A DNA stretch of 6,321 bases from NCBI GenBank assembly GCA_030430835.1, contig JAUIKJ010000181.1, positions 1 to 6,321 of the forward strand. The letters are read 5' to 3'. The translations under genes and the position numbers were made by a program. The notes below the pieces were generated by a model that worked only from the letters and a program-made list of their open reading frames with translations, searched no databases and was not told the origin of the DNA. Positions 1 through 5,174 of the stretch are shown here, in pieces (the first letter of the stretch is position 1; each line of letters starts with the position of its first letter). Origin of the DNA: Candidatus Hydrogenedentota bacterium. GTDB lineage: Bacteria; Hydrogenedentota; Hydrogenedentia; Hydrogenedentales; JAEUWI01.

Positions 1-1
1 G

Positions 2-463
2 GTCACCGGGGCGAAACAGAAGGTCTCGATCGACGATACCTGCGCCTTCCTTGCGCGCTACGAGAATGGTGCGACCGGCACCTTCGAGTCCACCCGCTAT
101 GCGCGCGGCCGCAAGAACTTCAATACCTTCGAAGTGAACGGCGCCGACGGTTCGATCTACTTCAACCTCGAAGAGCCGCACCGTCTCCAGTTCTACGACA
201 ACAAGCTCGAAGATCACCGCCACGGCTGGCAGGACGTCCTCGTCACCGACTTCGAGCACCCCTACATGGATCACTACTGGGTGCCCGGCACGACCATCGG
301 CTATGAGCACACCTTCATCAATGCCTTCGCCGACTTCGTGATGAGCCTCGACGCCGGCGAAGCCGTCCGCCCGAACATCCGCGATGGCCTCGCTACGCAG
401 TACGTCTGCGACGCGGTGCTCCAGTCCGCGAAGACGGATGCCTGGGAAAGCTGCAAGGGCTAG
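2..463 (+). CDS. Gfo/Idh/MocA family oxidoreductase, C-terminal part (5' end outside window)
   Basis: The reading frame is open from base 2 to the TAG at 461-463, giving about 153 residues that continue from outside the window. The N-terminal Rossmann NAD(P)-binding domain and the usual E-K-P catalytic region are therefore not visible. What is seen is the C-terminal alpha/beta domain: a strand segment DDTCAFLARYENGATGTFE, then RKNFNTFEVNG followed by GSIYFN, which is the usual 'the altered term matches G-x-x-G-x-l-x-f' pattern of this family. The closing helix is GYEHTFINAFADFV, then a short acidic loop and RPNIRDGLATQYVCDAVLQSA, the family's typical C-terminal helix. Family members are sugar, inositol or glycoside dehydrogenases acting in the cytoplasm. 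The substrate cannot be told from this fragment. Its position beside a secreted sulfatase suggests carbohydrate catabolism (inference). The internal GTG at 134 is not a believable start because family-like sequence continues upstream of it. Confidence 0.88.
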   Translation, partial: VTGAKQKVSIDDTCAFLARYENGATGTFESTRYARGRKNFNTFEVNGADGSIYFNLEEPHRLQFYDNKLEDHRHGWQDVLVTDFEHPYMDHYWVPGTTIGYEHTFINAFADFVMSLDAGEAVRPNIRDGLATQYVCDAVLQSAKTDAWESCKG

Positions 464-487
464 ACAATCCGATTGGCATGATATAAT
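461..487 (+). promoter_or_regulatory. Candidate hicAB promoter with extended -10 overlapping the hicA start codon
   Basis: TGATATAAT at 479-487 matches the sigma70 extended -10 (TGn TATAAT) perfectly. Upstream, TAGACA at 461-466 is one base off the TTGACA -35, with a short 15-bp spacer. A small perfect palindrome CAATC-C-GATTG at 465-475 lies between the two elements and could be an operator. The -10 hexamer (482-487) overlaps the hicA ATG (486-488). Transcription would start near 494, inside hicA, so this promoter could serve hicB but not full-length hicA. This is seen by eye only; the -10 match could be a coincidence of an AT-rich start region. Confidence 0.5.
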
Positions 488-680
488 GAAGGTGCGAGAG
501 CTGCTTCGAGTACTCAATGACGATGGCTGGGTTATCGTGCGTACGCGTGGCAGCCATCGAATATTGCATCACGAAGAAAAGCGTGGCGTCGTTGTGGTTT
601 CGGGAAACTTGGGAACAGAAGTTCCTGCCGGAACCTTACGGTCTGCGCTAAAACAGGCAGGATTGCACAAGAACCCATGA
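486..680 (+). CDS. hicA: HicA-type mRNA interferase toxin (type II toxin-antitoxin)
   Basis: This 64-residue protein has the layout of HicA, a small double-stranded RNA-binding-fold ribonuclease that cleaves mRNA and is blocked by HicB. Visible hallmarks are the start MKVRELLRVLNDDGW, the RGSH motif with the catalytic histidine at residue 24, and the conserved C-terminal helix VPAGTLRSALKQAGL (residues 47-61). The frame is open upstream to 384, but that part overlaps the oxidoreductase gene in another frame and has no family resemblance. The ATG at 486 gives the normal HicA N-terminus and length. There is no clear Shine-Dalgarno sequence before it. The stop TGA overlaps the hicB ATG (677-680), so the two are probably translationally coupled. 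Hand counting gives about 51% GC for hicA plus hicB, lower than the sampled neighbours, which fits horizontal acquisition. No broken residues are seen, so the toxin is probably functional. Confidence 0.9.
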   Translation: MKVRELLRVLNDDGWVIVRTRGSHRILHHEEKRGVVVVSGNLGTEVPAGTLRSALKQAGLHKNP

Positions 681-889
681 AGCAATACACGGTCATCTAT
701 GAAAAAGGAGAATCAAGTTGGGGCGCTTTCGTTCCCGACCTGCCCGGCTGTATTTGTGTTGGGGACACGTTGGAAGAAGTTAAGACCAACATTGTTGAAG
801 CAATTGAACTCTACGTGGAAGTGCTGGCGGAGAAAGGCGAGTCCATCCCCGAAGCGACCTATCAAGTCGGCACTGTAAACGTGGCCTAG
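677..889 (+). CDS. hicB: HicB-type antitoxin, short form without a DNA-binding domain
   Basis: This 70-residue partner of HicA shows the HicB partial RNase H fold: strand MKQYTVIYEKGES, then the signature WGAFVPDLPGCICVGDTLEE (residues 15-34) and the helix VKTNIVEAIELYVEVLAEKGESIPE. It would bind HicA and mask its active site. Longer HicB proteins carry a C-terminal ribbon-helix-helix or helix-turn-helix domain. Here the protein ends about ten residues after the IPE motif, so no separate DNA-binding domain is visible. Autoregulation would need another mechanism or a different repressor. The start overlaps the hicA stop by four bases (ATGA), and the sulfatase starts seven bases after the hicB stop. 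Confidence 0.9.
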   Translation: MKQYTVIYEKGESSWGAFVPDLPGCICVGDTLEEVKTNIVEAIELYVEVLAEKGESIPEATYQVGTVNVA

Positions 890-896
890 GCACTCC

Positions 897-2342
897 ATGC
901 CCTTGCGAATATCCCTTCGAAGCGCCGCCAGCCTGCTGGCGGCGCTTGCCTTTTTCTTTGTCTCCATCGCGACGGACGCGGAAGCCGCGCGGCCGAATAT
1001 CCTCTTTGTCTATACCGACGATCAGGCCGCGTGGGCGCTCGGCGCGTCCGGCAATCCGGATGCGCACACGCCGAACATGGATCGCCTCGCCGCCGAAGGC
1101 GTCCTATGTACGAACGCATTCGTCACCACGCCGGTCTGTTCGCCCGCGCGCGCGACGCTACTCACGAGCCGGCACGGTACCGAGCTCGGCATCACCGACT
1201 GGATCTGTCCGGAAGATCGGCCACACCGGCGCGATGAATCGATGCTCGGCCTTTACCCCGGCACACCGACCTGGGCACGCGACCTGCAAAGCGCGGGCTA
1301 TGCAACGGCACTGATCGGCAAGTGGCACCTCGGCACGCAGGACGTCTTTCATCCCACGAACTTCGGCTACGACTACTTCTACGGCTTCCGCGAAGGCGGT
1401 GCGAAACCTAAGGACCCCATGCTCGAAGTGGACGGGGTCGAGCAGGAAGTTCCGGGCCTGACCACGGATATCCTCACCGACGCCGCGCTGGCGTGGATGC
1501 GCAAGCGAGACGCCGCCGAGCCCTTCCTGCTCTCGCTGCACTACCGCGCGCCGCACGGCCCCTGGCTCCCCGTGGCGAATGAAGACCTGGCCGCGCTCGA
1601 TGGCAAGGCAATGACCGTGCCCGAGCCGGATTTCCCGGACCTAGATACGGAGCGCGTGCAGCGCGTCATGCGCGAGTACCTCGCCAGTGTCGCCGGGGTC
1701 GACCGCAACCTCGGCCGGGTGCTCGCACTCCTCGACGAGTTGGGCATCCGCGACAACACCATCGTCATTTTCACCAGCGACCACGGCTACAGCATCGGCC
1801 ACCACGGCCTGCTTGCCAAGGGCAATGCCGGATGGATCACGCATGCCGCGCGCGGTAGACCCCACCACGAAAAAGTTCGCCCCAACCTGTTCGACCACTC
1901 CCTGCGCGTCCCCCTGATTGTCCGCTGGCCGGAGATGTTGAAGGCGGGCGCGAAGATGGAAACGGTCGTCACCAACCTCGACTGGTACCCGACGCTCCTC
2001 GCGATGGCCGGTCTCGGTGCCCCCACCCATCCCGGCATCCGCGGCCGCGACTTCCTCCCGCTGCTCCGCGGCGAGACCATCTCCTGGGACGAGACCTTCT
2101 ACGGCGAATACAGCATCCACCACTACGCCGAGGCCGACCTCCGCATGATTCGCACGCCGGAAGGCAAGCTCGTTCGCGACTACCGGAATCCAGGCAAAGA
2201 CGAGGCCTACGATCTTGCCACCGATCCCGAAGAACACCAGAACCAGATCGGCGACATAGAACGCAGCAAAGCGCTCGACACCCTTCTGCGCGCAAACATG
2301 CGCGCCATCGGCGGCCCCGCTCTCCCCGCCGCCGCAGAATAG
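897..2342 (+). CDS. Secreted S1-family sulfatase (formylglycine-dependent)
   Basis: This 481-residue protein is predicted to be an exported sulfatase that hydrolyses sulfate esters. Residues 1-30 are a typical signal peptide: Arg at 4 and 8, hydrophobic core SLLAALAFFFVSI, cleavage after AEA at about 30. The mature chain begins RPNILFVYTDDQ, with metal-binding Asp41-Asp42. CSPAR at 81-85 is the C-x-P-x-R signature, whose Cys81 must be converted to formylglycine by an FGE or anSME enzyme not in this window. GKWHLG (141-146) is the second signature. HYRAPHG (215-221), SDHG (294-297; metal-site Asp295/His296) and Lys308 complete the active site. The C-terminus EAYDLATDPEEHQN is the usual sulfatase ending. 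Length is normal. The natural substrate cannot be assigned; a sulfated glycan is likely given the nearby Gfo/Idh/MocA gene (inference). The ATG at 897 is chosen because it gives a proper signal peptide. No Shine-Dalgarno is visible, and the hicB stop is only 7 bp away, so translation may be coupled to hicB. Confidence 0.93.
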   Translation: MPLRISLRSAASLLAALAFFFVSIATDAEAARPNILFVYTDDQAAWALGASGNPDAHTPNMDRLAAEGVLCTNAFVTTPVCSPARATLLTSRHGTELGITDWICPEDRPHRRDESMLGLYPGTPTWARDLQSAGYATALIGKWHLGTQDVFHPTNFGYDYFYGFREGGAKPKDPMLEVDGVEQEVPGLTTDILTDAALAWMRKRDAAEPFLLSLHYRAPHGPWLPVANEDLAALDGKAMTVPEPDFPDLDTERVQRVMREYLASVAGVDRNLGRVLALLDELGIRDNTIVIFTSDHGYSIGHHGLLAKGNAGWITHAARGRPHHEKVRPNLFDHSLRVPLIVRWPEMLKAGAKMETVVTNLDWYPTLLAMAGLGAPTHPGIRGRDFLPLLRGETISWDETFYGEYSIHHYAEADLRMIRTPEGKLVRDYRNPGKDEAYDLATDPEEHQNQIGDIERSKALDTLLRANMRAIGGPALPAAAE

Positions 2343-2389
2343 CGCGCGTCACACCGAGTGCCTCGACACGAAGTGCGACATCGCCCGTC

Positions 2390-2417
2390 GGAGTGCATGA
2401 GCTTGCTCATGCACTCC
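2390..2417. repeat. 28-bp near-perfect palindrome after the sulfatase gene
   Basis: The left arm GGAGTGCATGAGC (2390-2402) and right arm GCTCATGCACTCC (2405-2417) are exact reverse complements separated only by TT. The palindrome lies 47 bases after the sulfatase stop. A transcript could fold it into a strong hairpin, so it may mark the 3' end of the sulfatase mRNA. However, it is followed by AACAAACAC rather than a T-run, so it is not a classical intrinsic terminator. It could equally be a dispersed repeat or a dimeric-protein binding site. Confidence 0.75.
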
Positions 2418-2470
2418 AACAAACACGGCGCTCAGACCTTGCGGGTTTCCAAGCCATTGCCAACGCCCCT

Positions 2471-2495
2471 CCCGGGGTCGGGGACCCCGGGCTAC
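2471..2495 (-). repeat. REP-like hairpin, copy 1 (minus orientation)
   Basis: Read on the minus strand this 25-base unit is GTAG followed by a perfect 9-bp stem (CCCGGGGTC / GACCCCGGG) around a 3-base loop. A 5' GTAG next to a GC-rich hairpin is the hallmark of REP elements recognised by RAYT (TnpA_REP) Y1-type proteins. It pairs in inverted orientation with copy 2, 21 bases away. Confidence 0.72.
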
Positions 2496-2516
2496 CCATT
2501 GCGCGTCGCGAGTCCT

Positions 2517-2541
2517 GTAGCCCGGCCTCCCCGAGGCCGGG
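2517..2541 (+). repeat. REP-like hairpin, copy 2 (plus orientation)
   Basis: GTAG (2517-2520) is followed by CCCGGCCTC, loop CCC, and GAGGCCGGG (2521-2541), a perfect 9-bp stem. It matches copy 1 at 21 of 25 positions. The four differences are positions 10, 11, 19 and 20, which form two stem base pairs exchanged from G-C to C-G. Two inverted REPs with a short spacer form a BIME-like unit. No RAYT gene lies in this window. Confidence 0.72.
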
Positions 2542-2705
2542 ATCGCGTCCGCAGCACAGGCTTCCGCGAACCTTCCCCGACAGTCACCTCCCCTCCCCCA
2601 TCTGCTTGCCCGGCGGGCCTTTAAACCCTTAGCGTGTCCGGCGGCGTCTCAGTAGCGGAAACCGGGGTGGAACCGGTCTCCGCCGTGAAGGGACGGCGCA
2701 CAACC

Positions 2706-3269
2706 ATGACAGCGGGTGTATTGAGCATGAGCGACGTGGCAACCGCGGACCGCAGCGAATCTTCGCTGGTGGCCGCGGCACAGGATGGGGACATGGCGGC
2801 CTTCGAGGCCCTGTACCGGCAATATTCGGGCCGGACCTATGCCCTGTGTCTGCGGATGTGCGGGAACCCGAGTCGTGCAGAAGAGTTGGCCCAGGACGCC
2901 TTCGTTCGGGCCTGGGAAAAATTAAACAGCTTTCGCGGGGACAGCCGCTTCGGCACCTGGCTGCACCGGCTGACCGTAAACGTCGTGTTGACCGAGGCGC
3001 GGTCGCGCGGCCGGCGCGAGGCGCGCGTAGCCCCCGTGGAGGATCCTGGTTCCCTTCCTGTGGCGGCCACGGGTACGACTCCGGGTCTCCACGTCGACTT
3101 GGAGGAGGCCGTGGCCGCCCTGCCGGAAGGCGCGCGGGTGGTCTTTGTGTTGCACGACATCGAGGGCTACCGGCACCAGGATATTGCCGACATGACCGGA
3201 TCTGCCGTGGGCACCTGCAAGGCGCAACTGTTTCGCGCACGCCGTCTGCTGCGGGAGAAATTGCAATGA
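2706..3269 (+). CDS. ECF-type RNA polymerase sigma factor (RpoE-like, sigma70 family)
   Basis: From the chosen start this is a 187-residue protein with the two domains of an extracytoplasmic-function sigma factor. Sigma2 spans about residues 33-103: FEALYRQYSGRTYALCLR, then AEELAQDAFVRAWEKL (region 2.2) and FRGDSRFGTWLHRLTVNVV (regions 2.3-2.4, -10 recognition). A Pro/Gly-rich linker follows. Sigma4 spans about 131-187, with ALPEGARVVFVLHDIEGYRH and the helix-turn-helix IADMTGSAVGTCKAQLFRARRLL, which binds the -35. The frame is open back to a GTG at 2634, but those extra residues show no family resemblance. ATG 2706 follows AAGGGA at 2688-2693 (spacing somewhat long at 12). ATG 2727 is a possible alternative, giving 180 residues. 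The stop overlaps the next gene's start (ATGA), so the sigma and anti-sigma are probably made in fixed ratio. The target regulon is unknown; the downstream DUF4097 gene is the obvious co-regulated candidate. Confidence 0.92.
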   Translation: MTAGVLSMSDVATADRSESSLVAAAQDGDMAAFEALYRQYSGRTYALCLRMCGNPSRAEELAQDAFVRAWEKLNSFRGDSRFGTWLHRLTVNVVLTEARSRGRREARVAPVEDPGSLPVAATGTTPGLHVDLEEAVAALPEGARVVFVLHDIEGYRHQDIADMTGSAVGTCKAQLFRARRLLREKLQ

Positions 3270-3934
3270 ACACCAACGAAAACTTTAACGAAAGACTGGA
3301 ACGCTATCTGGCCGGGGAATTGCCGGAAGCGGAGCGCGCCGCCTTCGAGGCCGAACTCGATGGCGCGCTTGAGCAGCAGATCTTCGACCCGGAGATTCGC
3401 CCGATCATCGATGCGGCTCACCAATTGCCCAAGGCACTGAAGGCCCCGGCCGAAGACTGGGCCGCCATCGAGAAACGCCTGGAACCGCACGGTGTGGCGC
3501 GTGACACGGCACCGGCCGCCGCGCCGCCGTACCTTCGGATGCTCGCTGCGGCAGGGATCGTGCTCGCAGCCGGCCTGCTGCTCTTCTTCGGCCAGCCATC
3601 TGATCAGGTACCCGCGGTCGCCAACGCGCCGGAACCGCCGCCGGCACAGGTCGTGATCGATTGGGAACGGGATTTTGAGGCGGCGGAAGAAGCCTACCGC
3701 GAGGCGCGCGCCGCGCTTCTCGCGGAGTTGGACGCACGGGAGGTGCCGCTCTCCGCGGAGACCCGTGCAACCCTGGAAGCCAATGTGGCCGTGATCGACG
3801 AAGCGGTCAGCGCGATTCGCATGGCGGTCGAAGAGGACCCCGCGAACCCCCGGCTGATGCAGATGCTGGTGGCGACACGCGATAAGGAGCTGAACTTTCT
3901 CGGACAATTGGTACGAATTCCCGCGGGCATCTAG
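3266..3934 (+). CDS. Putative membrane-anchored anti-sigma factor without zinc-finger residues
   Basis: This 222-residue protein is called an anti-sigma factor from its position (start overlapping the ECF sigma stop by four bases) and architecture. The N-terminus has FNERLERYLAGELPEAERAAFEAEL (residues 7-31), which resembles the first helices of anti-sigma domains. The protein contains no cysteine at all, so the H-x3-C-x2-C zinc site of ZAS-type anti-sigmas is absent. A single transmembrane helix lies at about 90-109 (LRMLAAAGIVLAAGLLLFFG), after a Pro/Ala-rich stretch. The C-terminal part (about 132-222) is highly charged and helical, with coiled-coil-like WERDFEAAEEAYREARAALL and a conserved-looking ending DPANPRLMQMLVATRDKEL. 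It would lie outside the cytoplasmic membrane and could sense envelope state (inference). The frame extends upstream to 2846 inside the sigma gene, but that part is an out-of-frame shadow. DUF4097 follows after 22 bp. Confidence 0.8.
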   Translation: MNTNENFNERLERYLAGELPEAERAAFEAELDGALEQQIFDPEIRPIIDAAHQLPKALKAPAEDWAAIEKRLEPHGVARDTAPAAAPPYLRMLAAAGIVLAAGLLLFFGQPSDQVPAVANAPEPPPAQVVIDWERDFEAAEEAYREARAALLAELDAREVPLSAETRATLEANVAVIDEAVSAIRMAVEEDPANPRLMQMLVATRDKELNFLGQLVRIPAGI

Positions 3935-3956
3935 CCCTGCGAAAGGAGCGTCGACA

Positions 3957-5075
3957 ATGCGTAGATGGACAACGAGCTTGTTGCTGGCAATGGCACTGCT
4001 GGGAAGCACAGCCGGTGCCGGTCAAGTGGAAGAAGTTTTCGACTGTGACCCGGATGCGCGCGTCGCCGTGCGGAACATTGCCGGCCACGTCAGCGTGCGC
4101 GCCTGGAGCCGCCCGGAGATTCACATCCTCGTCAAGACCGGCCGGGATGTCGAGCGCGTGGATATCTCGCGCTCCGCCAGTAACCCCGGCGTGGAGATCG
4201 TCATCCCCAAGCGCGCACGCGGCGGGGCTGACATTGGCTGCCAGATCGAAGTGACGTGTCCGCCCGGTGTCGAGTTGGACCTTGAGGGCATCAGCACCAG
4301 CGTGGTCACGGCGGGAATTCGTGGCGAGATCGATATCAACACGGTCAGCGGCGGCGTCAAGGTTCAGGACGCCGCGGACGACGTGACGATTGAGACCGTC
4401 AGCGGCGGCGTCCACGTCTCCGGAAACATGAAGGACCTGAAGGTGACGACGACCAGCGGCGGGGTGAGCGTCGAAGGCACGGCCGAATCGATGGAAGCCG
4501 AGACGGTCAGCGGCTCCATATCCATGATCGGCGATGTCGAAGACGCGCGGCTGCACACGACCAGTTCCCGAATCAACCTGAAGGGCAACGTGGATTCCAT
4601 CGATGCCGAGTCGGTCAGTGCGCGTATCGAAGTGGACCGTGTGCACAAGAAGGCGGATATCGCCACGATGTCCGGTGCGATCCGCGTCATCGGCGTCCTG
4701 CCGGAAGATATCGAGCTCGAAGCCTTCAGTAGTGGGGTGGATTATGAGGGCGGCCTGCAGCCCGGCGGCAGCATGGACATCACGAGCAAAAGTGGCTCCA
4801 TCAGCGTCGCCCTTCCGGCAAACATCGACGCCACCTTCGATATCGCCACCATGTCCGGTGGCATTCAGAACGACTTGGGCACGGGGCCGCAGGCCAACAA
4901 GCGGATCGGTCCGGGCCGGGAACTCGATTTCACCACTGGCGACGGCCGCGGCAAGGTGGAACTGGAGACCTTCAGCGGCAGTGTGCGCCTCAAGGGCCTG
5001 CCCCCGGTCGCCCTGCCCGACTTGCCGCCCTTGCCTCAGCTCGAACCGCTCCCGCCGCTGCCCGCGCAGGAGTAA
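3957..5075 (+). CDS. Exported DUF4097-type beta-repeat protein
   Basis: This 372-residue protein has a signal peptide (MRRW, hydrophobic LLLAMALLG, cleavage near TAGA at 18-21) and no lipobox, so it should be periplasmic or exported. A strong ribosome site AAAGGAG (3942-3948) lies 8 bases before the ATG. After an N-terminal strand region (DARVAVRNIAGHVSVRAW) come repeated T-x-S-G-x-[VI]-x-[VL] strands typical of DUF4097/DUF4098 adhesin-like or 'head GIN' domains, expected to stack as a beta-helix or solenoid. Six consecutive units of exactly 18 residues occupy 129-236, then looser units near 237-255, 256-276, 277-297 and 337-347. Cys95 and Cys101 (CQIEVTC) might form a disulfide; Cys30 is also present. 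The last 26 residues are a proline/leucine-rich tail (LPDLPPLPQLEPLPPLP). The family's biochemical role is not established. Its place as third gene of a sigma/anti-sigma operon suggests a role in envelope sensing or response (inference). Confidence 0.85.
   Translation: MRRWTTSLLLAMALLGSTAGAGQVEEVFDCDPDARVAVRNIAGHVSVRAWSRPEIHILVKTGRDVERVDISRSASNPGVEIVIPKRARGGADIGCQIEVTCPPGVELDLEGISTSVVTAGIRGEIDINTVSGGVKVQDAADDVTIETVSGGVHVSGNMKDLKVTTTSGGVSVEGTAESMEAETVSGSISMIGDVEDARLHTTSSRINLKGNVDSIDAESVSARIEVDRVHKKADIATMSGAIRVIGVLPEDIELEAFSSGVDYEGGLQPGGSMDITSKSGSISVALPANIDATFDIATMSGGIQNDLGTGPQANKRIGPGRELDFTTGDGRGKVELETFSGSVRLKGLPPVALPDLPPLPQLEPLPPLPAQE
4341..4664 (+). repeat. Six tandem 54-bp (18-residue) coding repeats within the DUF4097 gene
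   Basis: Residues 129-146, 147-164, 165-182, 183-200, 201-218 and 219-236 align without gaps. The consensus is [TS]-[VT]-S-[GSA]-x-[VI]-x-[VLM], then four loop residues and an acidic/hydrophobic strand ending in E, T, H or A. The first two repeats keep a 15-base identity (GTCAGCGGCGGCGTC at 4344 and 4398, exactly 54 apart), while the others have diverged at DNA level. A further near-identity, GATATCGCCAC then ATGTCCGGTG, occurs at 4656-4677 and 4839-4860 (21 of 22 bases). This suggests growth by internal duplication. Confidence 0.8.
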
Positions 5076-5107
5076 CCCGGCACCACCGACAAACTCATCA
5101 GCACGGT

Positions 5108-5134
5108 CCCCGTCCGCCCCGGAGATGGACGGGG
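5108..5134 (+). terminator. Possible terminator hairpin after the sigma/anti-sigma/DUF4097 operon
   Basis: CCCCGTCC (5108-5115) pairs exactly with GGACGGGG (5127-5134) around an 11-base loop, 32 bases after the DUF4097 stop. It is followed by CCCGAATTATTC, which holds only a weak T-rich segment. It lies between two convergent genes and could stop transcription from either side. The call is moderate because there is no proper T-run. Confidence 0.45.
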
Positions 5135-5174
5135 CCCGAATTATTCTCTGGGCGCATCGCGAACGGGCGATTAC

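Larger units (their letters stand above)
2343..2705. other. Intergenic region with palindromic repeats, no convincing gene
   Basis: This 363-base stretch separates the sulfatase from the ECF sigma gene. The short frames in it (for example 2358-2624) have low-complexity Pro/Arg-rich translations and span the hairpins, so none is called. It holds a 28-bp palindrome (2390-2417), a pair of inverted REP-like hairpins (2471-2541) and a purine run AAGGGA at 2688-2693 that may be the ribosome binding site for the sigma gene. A promoter for the sigma operon should lie here, but no clear sigma70 box was found. Confidence 0.7.

Noticed and set aside
1641..2237. Minus-strand open frame (198 codons) inside the sulfatase gene
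   Set aside because: Shadow of an intact sulfatase coding region; no start signal or family features.
2358..2632. Small plus-strand frames between the sulfatase and sigma genes
   Set aside because: They consist mostly of the palindromes and REP-like hairpins translated, with Pro/Arg-rich low-complexity products and no ribosome binding site.
2657..2674. Two GGAAACC/GGAACC motifs upstream of the sigma gene, resembling ECF -35 boxes
   Set aside because: No matching -10 was found at the 16-17 bp spacing expected for ECF promoters, so autoregulation cannot be supported from sequence alone.
2634..2705. N-terminal extension of the ECF sigma factor from a GTG at 2634
   Set aside because: The added residues show no sigma-factor similarity and no ribosome site precedes the GTG; ATG 2706 gives a normal length.
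3167..4009. Long minus-strand open frame (280 codons) opposite the sigma/anti-sigma/DUF4097 genes
   Set aside because: It lies antisense to well-supported genes, its translation is His/Arg-rich without any recognisable domain, and such frames are common in GC-rich DNA.
3807..4646. Minus-strand open frame (279 codons) opposite the DUF4097 repeats
   Set aside because: Its apparent repetitiveness (HFDLAAN, LNLDAAAD) is a mirror of the sense-strand 54-bp repeats.
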